In this document: piece after piece, positions 1-7,010 of the stretch
How the letters are laid out: each line of letters begins with the position of its first letter
Numbering within the stretch: the first letter of the stretch is position 1
Source: JBDGRJ01 sp042218115
GTDB lineage: Bacteria; Patescibacteriota; Patescibacteriia; Magasanikbacterales; UBA922
Length of the DNA: 20,686 nt
Reading direction: 5' to 3'
Assembly (NCBI GenBank): GCA_042218115.1
Contig: JBDGRJ010000056.1
Coordinates: 1-20,686, forward strand
Made by a program: the position numbers and the translations under genes
Notes under the pieces: model-generated
The model's input: the letters and a program-made list of their open reading frames with translations, nothing else
The model's database searches: none
Told to the model about the DNA's origin: nothing

Positions 1-83
1 ATTAATATTAATTCTTTCAATATTAGTAATTCATTTGTTTAATATCGGCTGGAGAATCAGAGAATAAAATAATAAGTATAAAT

Positions 84-899
84 ATGAAATTAACAATTTT
101 AGGTTCAGGTGTTTGCTCCAATAATTATTTCGATCAAGATTTACAGCTAGATCAGCGCTACCCTCCGGCTTATCTTCTTGAGTTTGAAGATAATAAGATG
201 TTATTTGAGTGTAGTGAGCTGGTTCGTTTTCGTTTAGAGCAGTCTGGGTTTAATTATGCTGACATACAACACTTAGCCATTTCTCATGCTCACCCTGATC
301 ATTTTGCCCTTGTACACTATATCCAATCTGTATATTGTAGGGGTCTATGGGGGGAGACAAAAAATGAAACCCTAAATATTTATTGCCCCGAGCAGATAGA
401 GGAGGGTTTTGAGCAGTATTGGCGGTATCATTTACCGGAGATGGAGGCTGGAGAAAGATATGACTGGCCGGAGCTGAAATTTGGCCAGATCTATAACCAA
501 GATAAAACAATAGGAGATGCAAAACTTAGCTCTTATCCTGTTTATCACGGCTTTGGTCGGGCTGACTCAGTTGGTTTTAGACTGGAAACAGAAGATAGTA
601 TCTTTGGTTATTCAGGGGATACCGGTGTATGTGTGGGTGTGAAAAAAATTGCCTCAAGTGCCGACCTATTTTTGTGTGAAGCTTCTGTAAGTAGCGAGTA
701 TGTAGAAGATGCAAAGGATTATGGCCATCTAACACCCCCTCAAGTAGGTGAGATAGCTGACAAAGGTAGTGTAAAGCATCTAGTAGTAACTCATTATCCC
801 GGCACAGATAAACCGGACAAGATAGTAGAAGAGATTAGAAAAGCTGGTTTCGAGGGGCAGTTAGATATTGCTGGTGACTTTGATGAATATACTTTTTAG
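84..899 (+). CDS. Metallo-beta-lactamase-fold hydrolase (RNase Z-like group)
   Basis: The 271-residue protein begins with a hydrophobic strand and a glycine (MKLTILGSG) and has the metal-binding signature HAHPDH at residues 68-73. Further likely ligands are His155 in the VYHGFG segment, Asp179 in GYSGDTG, His215 in GHLTP and His237 in VTHYPG. These are the ordered motifs of the metallo-beta-lactamase superfamily. The late GHLTPPQVGEIA pattern is typical of the RNase Z/YhfI-like branch, which hydrolyses phosphodiester or related ester bonds using two zinc ions. No signal peptide is visible, so it is probably cytosolic. It is the first gene of a same-strand run with short gaps (14 and 3 nt to the next two genes). 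The substrate cannot be told. The 83 nt upstream hold only a possible -10 box, TAAAAT at 65-70, and no Shine-Dalgarno sequence. Confidence 0.9.
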   Translation: MKLTILGSGVCSNNYFDQDLQLDQRYPPAYLLEFEDNKMLFECSELVRFRLEQSGFNYADIQHLAISHAHPDHFALVHYIQSVYCRGLWGETKNETLNIYCPEQIEEGFEQYWRYHLPEMEAGERYDWPELKFGQIYNQDKTIGDAKLSSYPVYHGFGRADSVGFRLETEDSIFGYSGDTGVCVGVKKIASSADLFLCEASVSSEYVEDAKDYGHLTPPQVGEIADKGSVKHLVVTHYPGTDKPDKIVEEIRKAGFEGQLDIAGDFDEYTF

Positions 900-913
900 T
901 TGATATAAATCAC

Positions 914-1870
914 ATGCACCCAGGAGTGAAATTGAGAAATAAAATTATTAAAGAAAAGAATTTAGAGTTAATAAAGGTTTTTGATACCAATGAATACGAA
1001 CAACACAAGGATGTAGCTTTAGTAGAAGATTCAAGTGGAAGAAAAATGATATTACGCTGCGGCGAAACCAGAAACAGCAAAGATGTATTTCCAGAAGGGT
1101 ACCAGGGAGAGCATTTTATTATCCCTGAAATTTACCAGCTTCAGGATAAAAAGGACGAAAGGTTTGAACTCGTGGAATACATATCAGGTGATATGATAAG
1201 CTCAATGGAATTTGAACAAGGGGTCAGTCAACTTATGGAAAAAAATATGCTGGAAAAACTGATCGAGGCACACTGGGAGTTTCAGCAGGTGGCCCAAGAT
1301 AAAATGAACGAGAAACTCAAACCCACCTGGAAGAAAGAAAACCTGAGTAACTTTTTTGAAACAGGGAAGCAAGTGATCGACGAAATATTACTAAGAGAAA
1401 CTAAAAGAATAGTAGAGTCAGATAAATATGACTGGTTTTGGCAGCCAAATTATCCAGCAAAATGGAAGTTTGCCCTTGATAATTTAATTTTAACCGCAGA
1501 GGGCAAGATAGGTTTTGTTGATTTAGCAAAGATAGGAAAAAGGTTTTGGGGGTATGATCTTGGTTGGTTATTTTGGCCCAACTGGCATCACTTTAGTGAA
1601 AAGGAGATGCAGCAATACGATAAATACTATGAGACTTTACAGGATTTTTTTGATCTTGTTTATCAGCATGCACCAGAGCCGGAACAAAATGATGAGTTTT
1701 ATACAAAATGCAATCTAGTTTTGTTTGAGCGAATTATCGGCTCCACTTTTGATATCGTAAATGAAACAGGGCATCTGATGAAATTCATCAAAAATCAAGA
1801 AAACTTCAAAGAAAATTATGCCCACTTTTTAAATGGATTATTAAGTCGGACTTTAAAAGATATTGAATAA
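914..1870 (+). CDS. Aminoglycoside phosphotransferase/choline kinase-fold protein, possibly a pseudokinase
   Basis: The 318-residue protein has the layout of the APH/choline-kinase fold. A charged N-lobe strand carries MILR (45-48), a hinge-like strand reads FELVEYISG (84-92), and a C-lobe segment around 187-220 includes ALDNLIL, then GFVDLAKIG and YDLGWLFW. The last two correspond to the metal-binding Asp (here D203) and the following helix of this family. The usual catalytic loop HGDxxxxN is degraded: Asn190 is present, but the position five residues before it is Lys185 rather than Asp, and no His-Gly-Asp is present. It may therefore be catalytically dead or use a different base (Asp189 is adjacent). 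It sits 14 nt after the metallo-beta-lactamase gene and 3 nt before the next gene, which suggests one transcript. Family assignment is by motif pattern only. Confidence 0.6.
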   Translation: MHPGVKLRNKIIKEKNLELIKVFDTNEYEQHKDVALVEDSSGRKMILRCGETRNSKDVFPEGYQGEHFIIPEIYQLQDKKDERFELVEYISGDMISSMEFEQGVSQLMEKNMLEKLIEAHWEFQQVAQDKMNEKLKPTWKKENLSNFFETGKQVIDEILLRETKRIVESDKYDWFWQPNYPAKWKFALDNLILTAEGKIGFVDLAKIGKRFWGYDLGWLFWPNWHHFSEKEMQQYDKYYETLQDFFDLVYQHAPEPEQNDEFYTKCNLVLFERIIGSTFDIVNETGHLMKFIKNQENFKENYAHFLNGLLSRTLKDIE

Positions 1871-1873
1871 ATT

Positions 1874-2473
1874 ATGGCTTTTTCTGCAACTCACTTAAAA
1901 TTCGCAGCCCACAAGCAACAGGGTCTAAGCATTGAGAATAAAGATAAATATTACTCAGGAACAGTATACCCTGATAGTAGGTATGTAACGGGTATTGCTA
2001 GAGAAAAGACTCATTTTGATGAGCTGCTTCCTTTTGAGCAGTACCAGGATGATTTTAAGCTCGGTTGGGCCGTACATTATCTATGTGACCAAAGACAAGG
2101 TGAAGTAATTCATGATGTATTTGATGACTTAAACAGGGGTGATGAAAATATAGATTGGTGGGTAGAGTTTTCTGCAATAAAGTTGGCTCAAGACTATTTT
2201 GATAGAAAGAATTTTGAATTGTTAGAACATTTACAACACTTAAATTACACTGAGATTAATTTTGAAGGCGAAAAAGAATCAGAGCTTACAAAATTTTTAG
2301 ATGATATCAAAGACAGTTATCGAAATTTTACAATGCCACGAACATACGAAAGAATGCTGGAAACCTTAGAGATAGATAAGGGTTTAAGAGACAAAATTCT
2401 AGATTTAGGAGGGAGGATGGTAGAATCAAAGGAGGATCAGATTAACTCAATATCTAAACAGTTATTTGATTAA
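1874..2473 (+). CDS. Small His/Asp-rich protein resembling zinc-dependent phospholipase C or S1/P1 nuclease
   Basis: I do not recognise this 199-residue protein firmly. Its N-terminal half has a spaced set of potential metal ligands: His7 in ATHLKFA, Asp34 in GTVYPDSR, His47 in KTHFDE, and His68 and Asp72 in GWAVHYLCDQ. The order (early His, GxxxPD, then a helix with Gly-Trp-x-x-His-x-x-x-Asp) recalls proteins annotated as zinc-dependent phospholipase C family. No signal peptide is present, unlike the secreted members. The C-terminal half (about 105-199) is highly charged and helical with no recognised motif. The start lies 3 nt after the preceding stop with no Shine-Dalgarno, so expression probably depends on read-through of the upstream transcript. 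A metal-dependent hydrolase is an inference from the ligand pattern. Confidence 0.5.
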   Translation: MAFSATHLKFAAHKQQGLSIENKDKYYSGTVYPDSRYVTGIAREKTHFDELLPFEQYQDDFKLGWAVHYLCDQRQGEVIHDVFDDLNRGDENIDWWVEFSAIKLAQDYFDRKNFELLEHLQHLNYTEINFEGEKESELTKFLDDIKDSYRNFTMPRTYERMLETLEIDKGLRDKILDLGGRMVESKEDQINSISKQLFD

Positions 2474-2512
2474 ATTTTAAATCACTCCAAACTTCATTAA
2501 TATCAACATACA

Positions 2513-3820
2513 ATGAAAAAAATCATACTTATTTTACTTTCAATCTTAATTCTCATTGCTTTAGCTTATTTCTCTTCCAGTTTATGGATGCCGTTGTTGT
2601 TTGAGCCTACCGATACCACACTAAAGCAAGGAAAGACAGTAGAGGAGGTCATGGAGCGATCAGATCAAGAAAACTTAAAAGATAGAACAACCAAACAAGA
2701 GAAGAGATCAAAACAGAAAGATGAAACACCTCAGCAAGAACAGAAGACAATCAGCGATAATGAAAATCAGCCAAAAGAAAAAGCGGGCAGAGAAGATTCA
2801 GAACCAAAAAAACAAGATCAGCAGAAAGATGAGTCAGAAGAGCCTATACAAGTTGTTGCCAAGAATCTAAATATCCCATGGGAGATAGCCTTTTTACCCG
2901 GAGGTGATCTGCTGGTGACTGAGAGACCTGGAACACTAAAAAGGTTAGGCGAGAAAGAGAAAGGCTACCAGCTGGAGGATACATATCATATCGGAGAAGG
3001 TGGGCTGTTAGGTCTAGCCTTGCACCCTGATTTTAAGGATAATCGTTATATTTATCTATATCTTACGACCAATAATAATGGGGAGAATATAGAAAATCAG
3101 ATCCGGAGATATAAATATACCGAATCAGGACGACTAAAAAAGGAGCGAGTAATACTAGCTGATATACCAGCAGGTAGGTGGCACAACGGCGGTCGGATAG
3201 AGTTTGGTCCGGATGAGCTGCTTTATATCACTACCGGAGACGCACAACAAGAGAATCTATCACAAAACAAAAAATCACTAGCCGGGAAGATTTTAAGGAT
3301 CACAGATACCGGTAAGACCCCTAAAGAAAACCCCTTTTCTAACCCGGTATTCTCCTTTGGTCATCGTAACCCACAGGGTCTAGCCTGGACAGACTCCGGC
3401 CACATGTGGGCTACAGAGCATGGGTCTAGTGCCCGTGATGAGCTTAACTTAATTGAAAAAGGTGCAAATTATGGCTGGCCTATTATCCAAGGCGACCAAT
3501 CCAAGCCGGGCATGAAGACACCAAAAGTACATTCGGGAAGCTCAGAGACCTGGGCACCTGCTGGGGCTGAGTACTACAATGGAAGCATCTTCTTTTCTGG
3601 TCTGAGAGGTGAAACACTTTATGAAGCTAAACTAAGCTCTAAGACAGAGATAAAAGAGGTAGTTGCTCACTTTAGACAGGACTACGGTCGACTTAGACAT
3701 GTAGAGCAGGGGCCTGATGGTTATATATACATTTTAACTTCTAATAGGGACGGAAGGGGGAGTCCTGTAGCTGCTGATGATAGAATTATTAAAATTGATC
3801 CTGAGGTATTTAAAGAGTAA
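2513..3820 (+). CDS. Membrane-anchored glucose/sorbosone dehydrogenase-type (PQQ) beta-propeller
   Basis: Residues 4-23 form an N-terminal hydrophobic anchor (IILILLSILILIALAYF) with Lys2-Lys3 before it. A very charged Lys/Glu/Gln spacer follows (about 36-112), then a catalytic domain (113-435) outside the membrane. The domain carries hallmarks of the soluble glucose dehydrogenase/sorbosone dehydrogenase family (PF07995): NIPWEIAFLP, LLGLALHPDF, RWHNGGRIEFGPD with the presumed catalytic base His224, YITTGD, GHRNPQGLAW (283-292), EHGSSARDELN and GANYGWP. Family members oxidise sugars with pyrroloquinoline quinone, or are uncharacterised propellers with the same fold. No PQQ synthesis genes are in the window, so cofactor would have to come from outside or the function differs. 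The start is 39 nt after the previous stop, and ATG AAA AAA gives a proper n-region. It ends 2 nt from the convergent thymidine kinase stop. Confidence 0.87.
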   Translation: MKKIILILLSILILIALAYFSSSLWMPLLFEPTDTTLKQGKTVEEVMERSDQENLKDRTTKQEKRSKQKDETPQQEQKTISDNENQPKEKAGREDSEPKKQDQQKDESEEPIQVVAKNLNIPWEIAFLPGGDLLVTERPGTLKRLGEKEKGYQLEDTYHIGEGGLLGLALHPDFKDNRYIYLYLTTNNNGENIENQIRRYKYTESGRLKKERVILADIPAGRWHNGGRIEFGPDELLYITTGDAQQENLSQNKKSLAGKILRITDTGKTPKENPFSNPVFSFGHRNPQGLAWTDSGHMWATEHGSSARDELNLIEKGANYGWPIIQGDQSKPGMKTPKVHSGSSETWAPAGAEYYNGSIFFSGLRGETLYEAKLSSKTEIKEVVAHFRQDYGRLRHVEQGPDGYIYILTSNRDGRGSPVAADDRIIKIDPEVFKE

Positions 3821-3822
3821 TT

Positions 3823-4437
3823 CTATTCATAAAATTCAAAATGTTCTCTGCACCTCGGAGCATAACTCTCTCTCCCTCCGACTTCTATCGTAGGTGCATC
3901 CATGGGGGCCACCTCATCATCTACAAATCTTTGGACTCTGGTAGCCTCTCTTCCACAAGGAGAACCGTTTTCTTTGTGGGTGCATATTGCTTTTAGGTGT
4001 CTGAAATCATCTGCATGTTTTACCAGGTCCAACATATCTTTTTGATCATCAGAAAATGGGAAAGGTTTGTCCCTGAAGTCCTTGAGTAAGCCAGCAGCTA
4101 CTACTATTTTTCCAGAGTGAGCCAGATTATTGCAAATATCTACAATACTGCTATCAAAAAATTGCACTTCGTCTATAGCTACCACGTCTTTTTGACCATC
4201 AAGCCTACTTAGTATATCTTGAGAATGCTCTACATTTTCTACTTCTATCTGTAGACCATCATGTGATTCTACCGTGTCGATGTCATACCTATCATCGGTG
4301 GTTGGTTTAAAAATCTCCACATTTAAGCCAGATATCTGATATCTTTTTGATCTTTTGATCAGTTCTGTGCTTTTTCCAGAAAACATCGTTCCTACAATAA
4401 GCTCCAAATGGGGGTGAGTCTGTATATTTTTATTCAT
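3823..4437 (-). CDS. tdk: Thymidine kinase (type II)
   Basis: The 204-residue protein phosphorylates thymidine to dTMP with ATP, a salvage step. Walker A is GTMFSGKST (16-24). The Walker B/catalytic segment is AIDEVQFFD (87-95), with Glu90 in the position of the general base. A substrate-lid region contains AAGLLKDFRDKPFPFSD. The zinc-binding lasso at the C-terminus has Cys152, Cys161, Cys196 and His199, and GGRESYAPRCREHF is typical of this family. The first pair of ligands is spread over ten residues instead of the usual tight Cys-x-x-Cys, so His154 could be a ligand instead. Length matches the bacterial family. It lies 16 nt downstream of the phosphoribosyltransferase on the same strand. 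A weak GAGG stands about 11 nt before the ATG, the only hint of a Shine-Dalgarno in this pair. Confidence 0.96.
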   Translation of the reverse strand: MNKNIQTHPHLELIVGTMFSGKSTELIKRSKRYQISGLNVEIFKPTTDDRYDIDTVESHDGLQIEVENVEHSQDILSRLDGQKDVVAIDEVQFFDSSIVDICNNLAHSGKIVVAAGLLKDFRDKPFPFSDDQKDMLDLVKHADDFRHLKAICTHKENGSPCGREATRVQRFVDDEVAPMDAPTIEVGGRESYAPRCREHFEFYE

Positions 4438-4453
4438 AGGTTATGTTACCTCT

Positions 4454-5083
4454 TTATTTATTTAATGCTTCTATAACTTCATCGTCAGAGACTTGTTCAA
4501 AGTCATAATAAAATCTTCCGATAGCACCGAAACTTTTAGGCTCTTCTAGACATATTATCTCATCAGCTAAGTTATTTAGCTCATCAATAGTATCGGGTGC
4601 ACCTACGGGAACAGCTACGATTATTTTTTTAGCACCCTTCTCTTGCGCTGATTTAATTGTAGCTTTCATAGTGTTGCCGGTTGCGACGCCGTCATCTATT
4701 ATGAGTGCCGTTTTATTGTCTAAATCCAAAGGTTCTTTTTGTCCTCTATATTTTTTTAATCTACGATCAACCTCTTCTTTTTGAGCTTTAATCTCTTCCT
4801 CTAAATAGCTTTGAGGTACATCTACAGTTTGTTTATTCTTTTCGTCTAATATAGGGGTTCCGTCTTCGGTGATCGCACCGATTGCATACTCTTTATTAAA
4901 TGGAGCACCTATTTTTTTAGTGACAATTATATCCAATGGCTTATTAATCCCGTCAGCTATCCTTTTAGCTAAAGGTACTCCTCCTCTGGGGACCCCGATA
5001 ACTACTAATTTCCTTTTGCGTTTAAATTTATTTAATTTTTTGAGTAGCTTTTCTGCTGCATCATCTCGATCCTGAAAAAACAT
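4454..5083 (-). CDS. Phosphoribosyltransferase, COG1926 type
   Basis: The 209-residue protein is a type I phosphoribosyltransferase-fold protein. The PRPP-binding loop is LIIDDGVATGNTM (127-139). The early VVIGVPRGGVPLAK (27-40) and DIIVTKKIGAPFNKEYAIGAI (51-71) segments are the hallmarks of the COG1926 group, whose substrate is not established for most members. A charged helical insertion at 92-118 lies between the two halves of the core. No membrane segment is visible, so it is cytosolic. It is the first gene of a two-gene minus-strand unit with thymidine kinase, which suggests nucleoside or nucleobase salvage. A candidate promoter lies about 25-50 nt upstream. Confidence 0.9.
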   Translation of the reverse strand: MFFQDRDDAAEKLLKKLNKFKRKRKLVVIGVPRGGVPLAKRIADGINKPLDIIVTKKIGAPFNKEYAIGAITEDGTPILDEKNKQTVDVPQSYLEEEIKAQKEEVDRRLKKYRGQKEPLDLDNKTALIIDDGVATGNTMKATIKSAQEKGAKKIIVAVPVGAPDTIDELNNLADEIICLEEPKSFGAIGRFYYDFEQVSDDEVIEALNK

Positions 5084-5106
5084 GCTTATTTTTTTATCTG
5101 TTTTTT

Positions 5107-5134
5107 ACTATAGTTAATAATACAAAAAAACCAA
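5107..5134 (-). promoter_or_regulatory. Candidate promoter of the phosphoribosyltransferase-tdk unit
   Basis: On the minus strand a TTGGTT box (5129-5134) is followed after 16 bp by TATAGT (5107-5112), five of six matches to TATAAT. The predicted start near 5100 gives a leader of about 17 nt. The AT-rich context makes this a modest call. Confidence 0.35.
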
Positions 5135-5215
5135 CTACGATAAAAAGTTATTTAAACTTGAACATCAGACGCTGGTAAAAAATATACAGCAAAGAAAATA
5201 CAAGTTAGTAATTTC

Positions 5216-5243
5216 TACTATTATATTACTACTATTATATTAG
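5216..5243 (+). repeat. 14-bp tandem duplication upstream of the small membrane gene
   Basis: The 14-mer TACTATTATATTAC (5216-5229) is repeated immediately at 5230-5243 with only the last base changed. The second copy contains the proposed -10 box of the downstream gene, and the first copy would supply a second TATATT 14 bp upstream. Confidence 0.85.
5236..5241 (+). promoter_or_regulatory. Candidate -10 box, leaderless start of the gene at 5249
   Basis: TATATT ends 7 nt before the ATG at 5249, the same spacing seen at 6584, 7040, 11050 and 14158. No convincing -35 box is visible at 16-18 bp upstream, so this call rests on the spacing. Confidence 0.4.
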
Positions 5244-5248
5244 TTGTT

Positions 5249-5473
5249 ATGATCTGGAGACAGGACCAGCTTGGCTCACTGCTATATTATGCTGGTTTTA
5301 ACATAGGGGCTCACTTTCTGTTGTTGGCTCGAAATAGCTATAGATCAATGTTTGATATCGATATTTATCAGCTTCAAGCTACACAAACAGCTTGGCTACT
5401 GCAGTGGTATTTGATATATTATGTTTTGACATTAACTCAAAGGTTAATTAATAAAATAACTAAAAAAATATGA
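5249..5473 (+). CDS. Small hypothetical membrane protein
   Basis: I do not recognise this 74-residue protein. It has two hydrophobic, aromatic-rich stretches, about residues 9-27 (GSLLYYAGFNIGAHFLLLA) and 46-62 (TAWLLQWYLIYYVLTLT), and a basic C-terminal tail ending KITKKI. That suggests a small two-pass membrane protein. Reality is supported by two things: its TGA stop overlaps the ATG of the next gene (ATGA at 5470-5473), an arrangement used for translational coupling elsewhere in this window, and a -10-like box sits 7 nt before its ATG. The pairing with pterin dehydratase gives no clear functional hint. Confidence 0.6.
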   Translation: MIWRQDQLGSLLYYAGFNIGAHFLLLARNSYRSMFDIDIYQLQATQTAWLLQWYLIYYVLTLTQRLINKITKKI

Positions 5474-5796
5474 GTCTATCTGACAAGGAATGCACACCAT
5501 GTGAAGAAGGGGGAGACCCTATGGAGGAAGAGGGAGTTCAAGACTATATGGACAAGGTCAACCAGGAATGGAGGCTGAGGAAGAATAAAAAGATTTTTCG
5601 TGAGTTTGACTTCAAAGATTTTGAAGAAGCACTGAAGTTTGTAAATGATGTCGGTGAAGTTGCTGAAGAAGAAGGACACCATCCTGACTTACATTTGCGA
5701 AACTATAACGAGGTGGTAGTAGAGCTGTGGACTCATGCAGTAGGGGGGTTGACTGAGAATGACTTTATAATGGCAAAAAAAATCGACCAAATTTAA
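5470..5796 (+). CDS. Pterin-4a-carbinolamine dehydratase
   Basis: The 108-residue protein dehydrates 4a-hydroxytetrahydropterin during pterin recycling. The family signature is clear: an EEEGHHPDLHL segment (about 67-77) with the paired active-site histidines, a beta strand NEVVVELWTHAVGGLTENDF with the third histidine, and a C-terminal helix. The N-terminal DKECTPCEEGGDPM motif matches the usual start of bacterial homologues, which supports the ATG at 5470. Length is normal. No aromatic amino acid hydroxylase, its usual partner, is in the window; the enzyme is also known as a pterin salvage or moonlighting protein. It is coupled to the upstream small membrane gene by an ATGA overlap. Its TAA stop shares two bases with the stop of the convergent peptidase gene. 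Confidence 0.94.
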   Translation: MSLSDKECTPCEEGGDPMEEEGVQDYMDKVNQEWRLRKNKKIFREFDFKDFEEALKFVNDVGEVAEEEGHHPDLHLRNYNEVVVELWTHAVGGLTENDFIMAKKIDQI

Positions 5797-6584
5797 CTTC
5801 TAAAAGGAGATAAAATTAAAGTTGCAAGAATGTAGTGAATTAGGGCTAAAAGCAGTGAAAAGATAAAGATGGAGGTTAGCACAGACATATATGATACAAG
5901 CTGGTCGGTATATATATTCAGATTTATATCAAAAAAAGCTAGAGCTGCTAAATTTAGCAGCAATAATATAAAACCAAACCAGATAAGCCCGGACCACATT
6001 TGGGATCTGTCTCTTTTTGAGGGGGAGATGTGTGTGACTAGAGAAAGAGCTAGATAAGTGAAGATCCAGAATTTATAGCTGGTTAAGTTTTCTGCTGCAA
6101 ACAAATCTACTAATACGTTTTGAGCTTGAGCTAAAAAGCTTGCTTGCGAGTTTTTAAGTATTGTTTGATAAATCTCTGCCCCATTAGGAACTAAAAAATA
6201 CATTAAAACTAAGATAATACCCGAGCCTAATATCAGAGGCCCTGCTCCGACAAAAAACTTGCCGAATCTATGTAAAATACTATGTTTTACATAGCCGTAT
6301 TTGACATGCCCCATACGGCCGGTTTTTTTGTTTGGGTTAAACAGTTCGACCTTTTTTATTCTGTAGTTGAAAATCAGAGCAAATAATAGGTGGCCGAACT
6401 CATGAATAGGTGTTCCGATCCAGGCGGTAATCATCATACTGTTCCAGCCGAAACTTTTTTGGTATTGTTTTAAAATTCCTTTTTGGAGATAGTAGAAAAG
6501 GTATCCGAATATAAAAAAGATACCAGCTGTCCCTGACAGCTGGATCACCGTACTTTCAATTGCTGTGATAAATAGCTGTTGCAT
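5793..6584 (-). CDS. M50-like membrane metalloprotease
   Basis: The 263-residue protein is an integral membrane protein with hydrophobic spans near 16-33, 50-72, 110-133, 172-186, 194-215 and 230-258. The second span carries the zinc motif HEFGH (61-65). After it come a short basic loop (NPNKKTGRMGHVKYGYVKHS) and FVGAGPLILGS, which resembles the Gly-Pro-rich segment after the HExxH in M50-type proteases. The later Asp-Gly ligand motif typical of site-2 proteases is not evident, so the family is assigned on HExxH and topology only. Substrate unknown. The start is supported by an extended -10 promoter placed exactly 7 nt upstream, which predicts a leaderless mRNA. It is convergent with pterin dehydratase and the two stops overlap at a TTAA. 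Confidence 0.72.
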   Translation of the reverse strand: MQQLFITAIESTVIQLSGTAGIFFIFGYLFYYLQKGILKQYQKSFGWNSMMITAWIGTPIHEFGHLLFALIFNYRIKKVELFNPNKKTGRMGHVKYGYVKHSILHRFGKFFVGAGPLILGSGIILVLMYFLVPNGAEIYQTILKNSQASFLAQAQNVLVDLFAAENLTSYKFWIFTYLALSLVTHISPSKRDRSQMWSGLIWFGFILLLLNLAALAFFDINLNIYTDQLVSYMSVLTSIFIFSLLLALIHYILATLILSPFRS

Positions 6585-6591
6585 CGGCTAA

Positions 6592-6600
6592 ATTATAACA
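6592..6600 (-). promoter_or_regulatory. Extended -10 promoter of the M50-like gene (leaderless)
   Basis: On the minus strand TGTTATAAT (6592-6600) is a perfect extended -10 (TGnTATAAT). It ends 7 nt before the ATG at 6584, so transcription would start at or next to the A of the ATG. No good -35 is needed or seen. Confidence 0.7.
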
Positions 6601-6616
6601 AAAGAAATCAAAACAA

Positions 6617-6641
6617 ATAAAAAAAGCCCCACATGCGGGGC
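6617..6641 (-). terminator. Intrinsic terminator of the bL27 gene
   Basis: On the minus strand the hairpin GCCCC-GCATGT-GGGGC (6626-6641) is followed by a run of seven T and then ATTT. It lies about 25 nt downstream of the rpmA stop and separates it from the leaderless promoter of the peptidase gene. Confidence 0.88.
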
Positions 6642-6666
6642 AGGGACTTTTATAGGCGGAATTTTG

Positions 6667-6945
6667 TTAGGCCGGAACTACGTTTACAAGATTAGTCATC
6701 TGGAGGGATCCGTCAAATTTCTTTTTCTTTTTAGATTTGAACTTTACGATTCCACCATTTACAGCATATAAGGTATCATCACTTCCTTTTTTGACATTGT
6801 CTCCGGGGTGGAATTTTGTTCCAACTTGGCGAACTAAAACGGCACCGGCGGAAACCTTTTCGCCGTCACCTACTTTTAGTCCTCTATATTGTGGATTTGA
6901 GTCTTTATTTGCTTTGGCAGCTCCGACCGCTTTCTTTTCTGCCAT
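6667..6945 (-). CDS. rpmA: 50S ribosomal protein bL27
   Basis: The 92-residue protein belongs to the large subunit, where the N-terminal tail of bL27 reaches towards the peptidyl transferase centre. The diagnostic core is VLVRQVGTKFHPGDNVKKGSDDTLYAVNGGIVKF (about 37-70). The N-terminal tail AEKKAVGAAKANKDSNPQYRGLK starts directly after Met, so no cleavable leader like that of Firmicutes bL27 is present. A Lys-rich patch (KSKKKKKFDG) follows the core. Its usual partner rplU (bL21) is not adjacent. It has its own perfect promoter and terminator, so it is transcribed alone. The start codon is preceded 3 nt upstream by ATAACCATAAT, a motif repeated in front of the PP2C gene. Confidence 0.96.
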   Translation of the reverse strand: MAEKKAVGAAKANKDSNPQYRGLKVGDGEKVSAGAVLVRQVGTKFHPGDNVKKGSDDTLYAVNGGIVKFKSKKKKKFDGSLQMTNLVNVVPA

Positions 6946-6981
6946 ATGATTATGGTTATGATTTCATTTGAATTCGAATAA

Positions 6982-7010
6982 ATTATACAAGACTTACTTA
7001 TTCTTGTCAA
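6982..7010 (-). promoter_or_regulatory. Consensus promoter of rpmA
   Basis: On the minus strand TTGACA (7005-7010) and TATAAT (6982-6987) are both perfect and 17 bp apart. The predicted start is near 6975, giving a leader of about 30 nt. The -35 box overlaps that of the divergent ftsW-side promoter. Confidence 0.92.

Noticed and set aside
902..909. Extended -10-like TGATATAAA in front of the kinase-fold gene
   Set aside because: It ends only 4-5 nt before the ATG at 914, so the transcript would begin after the start codon. It may be chance in AT-rich sequence.
5427..5458. Promoter for the pterin dehydratase inside the preceding gene (TTGACA at 5427-5432)
   Set aside because: The best -10 (TAAAAT, 5453-5458) is 20 bp away and the 17-bp position has only a poor match. 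The ATGA overlap explains expression well enough.
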